A model generated the notes under the pieces. It did not search any database and was not told the origin of the DNA. It saw only the letters and a program-made list of their open reading frames with translations. From assembly GCF_013623835.1 (NCBI RefSeq), contig NZ_JABKDE010000001.1:434001-498000 (forward strand): a DNA stretch of 64,000 nt, in the 5' to 3' direction. The translations under genes and the position numbers were made by a program. Each line of letters begins with the position of its first letter. The first letter of the stretch is position 1. The stretch comes from Brevibacterium oceani. Lineage in GTDB: Bacteria > Actinomycetota > Actinomycetes > Actinomycetales > Brevibacteriaceae. Shown piece by piece: positions 62,318-64,000 of the stretch.

Positions 62318-63532
62318 ATGGCGAAGACACCACGGTGGGCCGTCATCGGAGCTGGCATCATCGGAGCCGCGGTCGCCCGCGAGATCCTGGGCCGCCACGA
62401 CTCCGCCGACGTCACCCTCTTCGAAAAGGAAGACCGCCCGGCAGCCCACCAGACCGGCCACAACTCCGGAGTGGTCCACGCCGGTCTCTATTACGAACCC
62501 GGCAGCCTCAAGGCCACCCTGTGCCGCCGTGGCGTCGATCTCATCCGCGACTTCGCCGCCGATCATGACGTCGCTTTCGACGAATGCGGCAAGGTCGTCG
62601 TCGCCACCGACGAGACAGAAGTCGAACGCCTCCACGCCATCCACGGCCGCGCCCTGGCCAACGGCGTCCCCGACATCGCTCTGCTCGACCGCGACGGCCT
62701 GCGCGACATCGAACCGAACGCCGAAGGACTCGCCGCCCTCCACTCACCCCATACCGCAATCATCGACTACCCCGGACTCACAGACGCCCTCGTCGCCGAC
62801 TTCCGCACCCACGGCGGCCGCGTCCGCTTCTCCACCCCGGTGAAGTCCGTCGATCACCGAGGCGGCCCCACCGGTGACACCGCCATCGTCCGCACTCCGG
62901 TCGACACCCAGGAATTCGACCACGTCATCGTCTGCGCCGGGCTCCAATCCGACCGCCTCGCCGCCCGCTCCGGACAGGCCCGCACGCCGACCGTGGTGCC
63001 CTTCTTCGGCCAGTACTTCATCCTCGATGCCGCACACAGCGATGCCGTCAATGGACTCATCTACCCCGTCCCGGATCCGAAGTATCCCTTCCTCGGCGTC
63101 CACGTGACCCGGCGCATCGACGGCGGCCTGATGATCGGGCCCAACGCCTTCCTCTCCTTCTCCCGCGAAGGCTACCGGGGCCTCGGCCTCAACATCCCCG
63201 ATTCCCTGGCCGTGGCCGCCGACCCGGGATTCTGGCGCTTCGCCGCCGACAATATGGCCACCGCTGTACGTGAACTCCCAGGCGTGCTCTCCATCGAGAG
63301 ATTCGTCGCCGAGGCGGCTCGCTACGTCCCCTCCCTCGCCGGAGCCGACGGCCACCGCGCCACCCGCGGAATCCGCGCACAAGCAATGAACCTGAACGGA
63401 ACACTCGTCGATGATTTCGTCATCGACCGGGCGGGAGCCACGATGTTCTTAAGGAACGCGCCCTCCCCGGGAGCCACCTCGGCGCTGGCCATTGCCGAAC
63501 ACCTCGTGGGCATCGTCGACGGTCGGCGATGA
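62318..63532 (+). CDS. lhgO: L-2-hydroxyglutarate oxidase/dehydrogenase
   Basis: 404 residues, FAD-dependent DAO-family enzyme. It oxidises L-2-hydroxyglutarate to 2-oxoglutarate and passes electrons to quinones or oxygen. The dinucleotide loop is VIGAGIIGAAVA, and the family signature HQTGHNSGVVHAGLYYEPGS is complete (HNSGVVHAGLYY). FFGQYF and YPVPDPKYPFLGVHVTR are further LhgO marks. ATG at 62318 with AAGGAG 7 nt upstream. A hairpin follows. Confidence 0.93.
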   Translation: MAKTPRWAVIGAGIIGAAVAREILGRHDSADVTLFEKEDRPAAHQTGHNSGVVHAGLYYEPGSLKATLCRRGVDLIRDFAADHDVAFDECGKVVVATDETEVERLHAIHGRALANGVPDIALLDRDGLRDIEPNAEGLAALHSPHTAIIDYPGLTDALVADFRTHGGRVRFSTPVKSVDHRGGPTGDTAIVRTPVDTQEFDHVIVCAGLQSDRLAARSGQARTPTVVPFFGQYFILDAAHSDAVNGLIYPVPDPKYPFLGVHVTRRIDGGLMIGPNAFLSFSREGYRGLGLNIPDSLAVAADPGFWRFAADNMATAVRELPGVLSIERFVAEAARYVPSLAGADGHRATRGIRAQAMNLNGTLVDDFVIDRAGATMFLRNAPSPGATSALAIAEHLVGIVDGRR

Positions 63533-63556
63533 CGGTGCCGGGCGTCGACGACGAAA

Positions 63557-63592
63557 GGCCGCCTGCCCGACCGTGAGGACGGGGAGGCGGCC
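63557..63592. terminator. Hairpin between lhgO and dps
   Basis: A 13-bp stem with one mispair (GGCCGCCTGCCCG and its near-complement) and a 10-nt loop lies between two convergent stops, 25 nt after lhgO. Likely a shared terminator. Confidence 0.75.
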
Positions 63593-63625
63593 CGAAGATC
63601 AGAGTGGCTGCTCAGCCGCAGCGAC

Positions 63626-64000
63626 TCACTTGGGTGTGCGGGTCTCTGCGCTGATGAACCAGGCCTGCTGCTCAAGCTGAGCGATATAGCTGTGGAAGAT
63701 GTCGGCGGTCGTCGGATCCGCCGAGTCGACCTCGTCATGGCAGTCGCGCATCGAAGCCACGGTCGCTTCGATCGACGCGACCATGTGATCGATGGCGTCG
63801 TGGGTAGTGATCTCTCCGTTCGGGAACTCCGGCAACCCGGTCTGTTCGGCGATCACCGCGGGGCGACCGTCAGGGGAGGCGTGGAGGGCCCGCATACGCT
63901 CGGCGATCTCATCGCTGCCGGCACGGGCGACGTCCGTGACCTCGTCGAGGTTGAGGTGGAGGTCACGGAAGTTCGAGCCGACGATGTTCCAATGCGCCTG
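63626..64000 (-). CDS. dps: Dps ferritin-like DNA-protection protein (C-terminal part, runs off the window)
   Basis: The visible 124 codons begin at the window edge with QAHWNIVGSNFRDLHLNLDE, the ferroxidase-site region of Dps. The His in AHW, the His and Asp in LHLNLDE and the Asp/Glu in SDEIAERM are all kept. It stores iron and protects DNA from peroxide in 12-subunit shells. The remaining helices end in WFISAETRTPK. The 5' end lies beyond position 64000, so start and regulation cannot be seen. Confidence 0.9.
   Translation of the reverse strand, partial: QAHWNIVGSNFRDLHLNLDEVTDVARAGSDEIAERMRALHASPDGRPAVIAEQTGLPEFPNGEITTHDAIDHMVASIEATVASMRDCHDEVDSADPTTADIFHSYIAQLEQQAWFISAETRTPK

Noticed and set aside
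1..64000. CRISPR arrays, insertion sequences, tRNA or rRNA genes
   Set aside because: No spaced repeat array, transposase motif with terminal repeats, tRNA cloverleaf or rRNA signature was found by reading both strands.

Overview
The window is GC-rich actinobacterial DNA, most probably from Brevibacterium. The main evidence is a complete aromatic-carotenoid (isorenieratene-type) locus with crtE, crtB and crtI opposite crtU, split lycopene cyclase genes crtYc/crtYd, a cytochrome P450 and a photolyase, which is the arrangement known from Brevibacterium linens. Teichoic-acid genes, a Dps end fragment and an LPXTG surface protein also fit a Gram-positive actinobacterium. No rRNA, tRNA or CRISPR array was seen.

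Region 1 (24-14485) is a cell-wall glycopolymer island. It holds a pyruvyltransferase fused to a degenerate glycosyltransferase-8-like domain, a GT4 enzyme, two TagF-like polyol-phosphate polymerases, an overlapping TarI/IspD-type cytidylyltransferase and SDR pair, a second pyruvyltransferase, a decayed tandem copy of it, and a large GT2 enzyme. Together they look able to make, polymerise, glycosylate and pyruvylate a teichoic acid. Mannitol-phosphate teichoic acids with pyruvate ketals have been described in Brevibacterium, which makes that a reasonable but unproven product. A further pyruvyltransferase lies apart at 21140-22522.

Region 2 (14633-28487) holds an oligopeptide ABC transporter operon led by an unusual XRE-TetR fusion regulator. 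It continues with an AraC regulator divergent from a siderophore-binding lipoprotein with a DtxR-like box, two small acidic proteins, a quinone-oxidoreductase-type enzyme, a GAF-ANTAR regulator and a Vms1/baeRF-family protein.

Region 3 (28597-39975) is the light and carotenoid block. An SDR/DUF2867 protein comes first. The minus-strand operon marR-P450-crtYc-crtYd-crtU-phr is joined throughout by 4-nt ATGA overlaps, and crtE-crtB-crtI runs divergently with the same overlaps. A 24-bp palindrome sits between the two, and a perfect 56-bp palindrome follows crtI.

Region 4 (40059-51138) contains a DEAD-box RNA helicase, a Cache-domain protein and FadR-type regulator divergent from a polyamine-type ABC transporter operon, a PAP2 membrane protein, and an AI-2E-family exporter overlapping a YihY protein.

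Region 5 (51149-64000) holds an esterase, a HigBA-type toxin-antitoxin operon whose toxin carries a one-base frameshift, a small membrane protein behind it, a PTH2 hydrolase, a pyruvate-oxidase-like ThDP enzyme, dGTPase, a sortase-anchored protein with three 432-bp repeats, L-2-hydroxyglutarate oxidase and a truncated dps at the window edge. Strong hairpins mark several gene ends.
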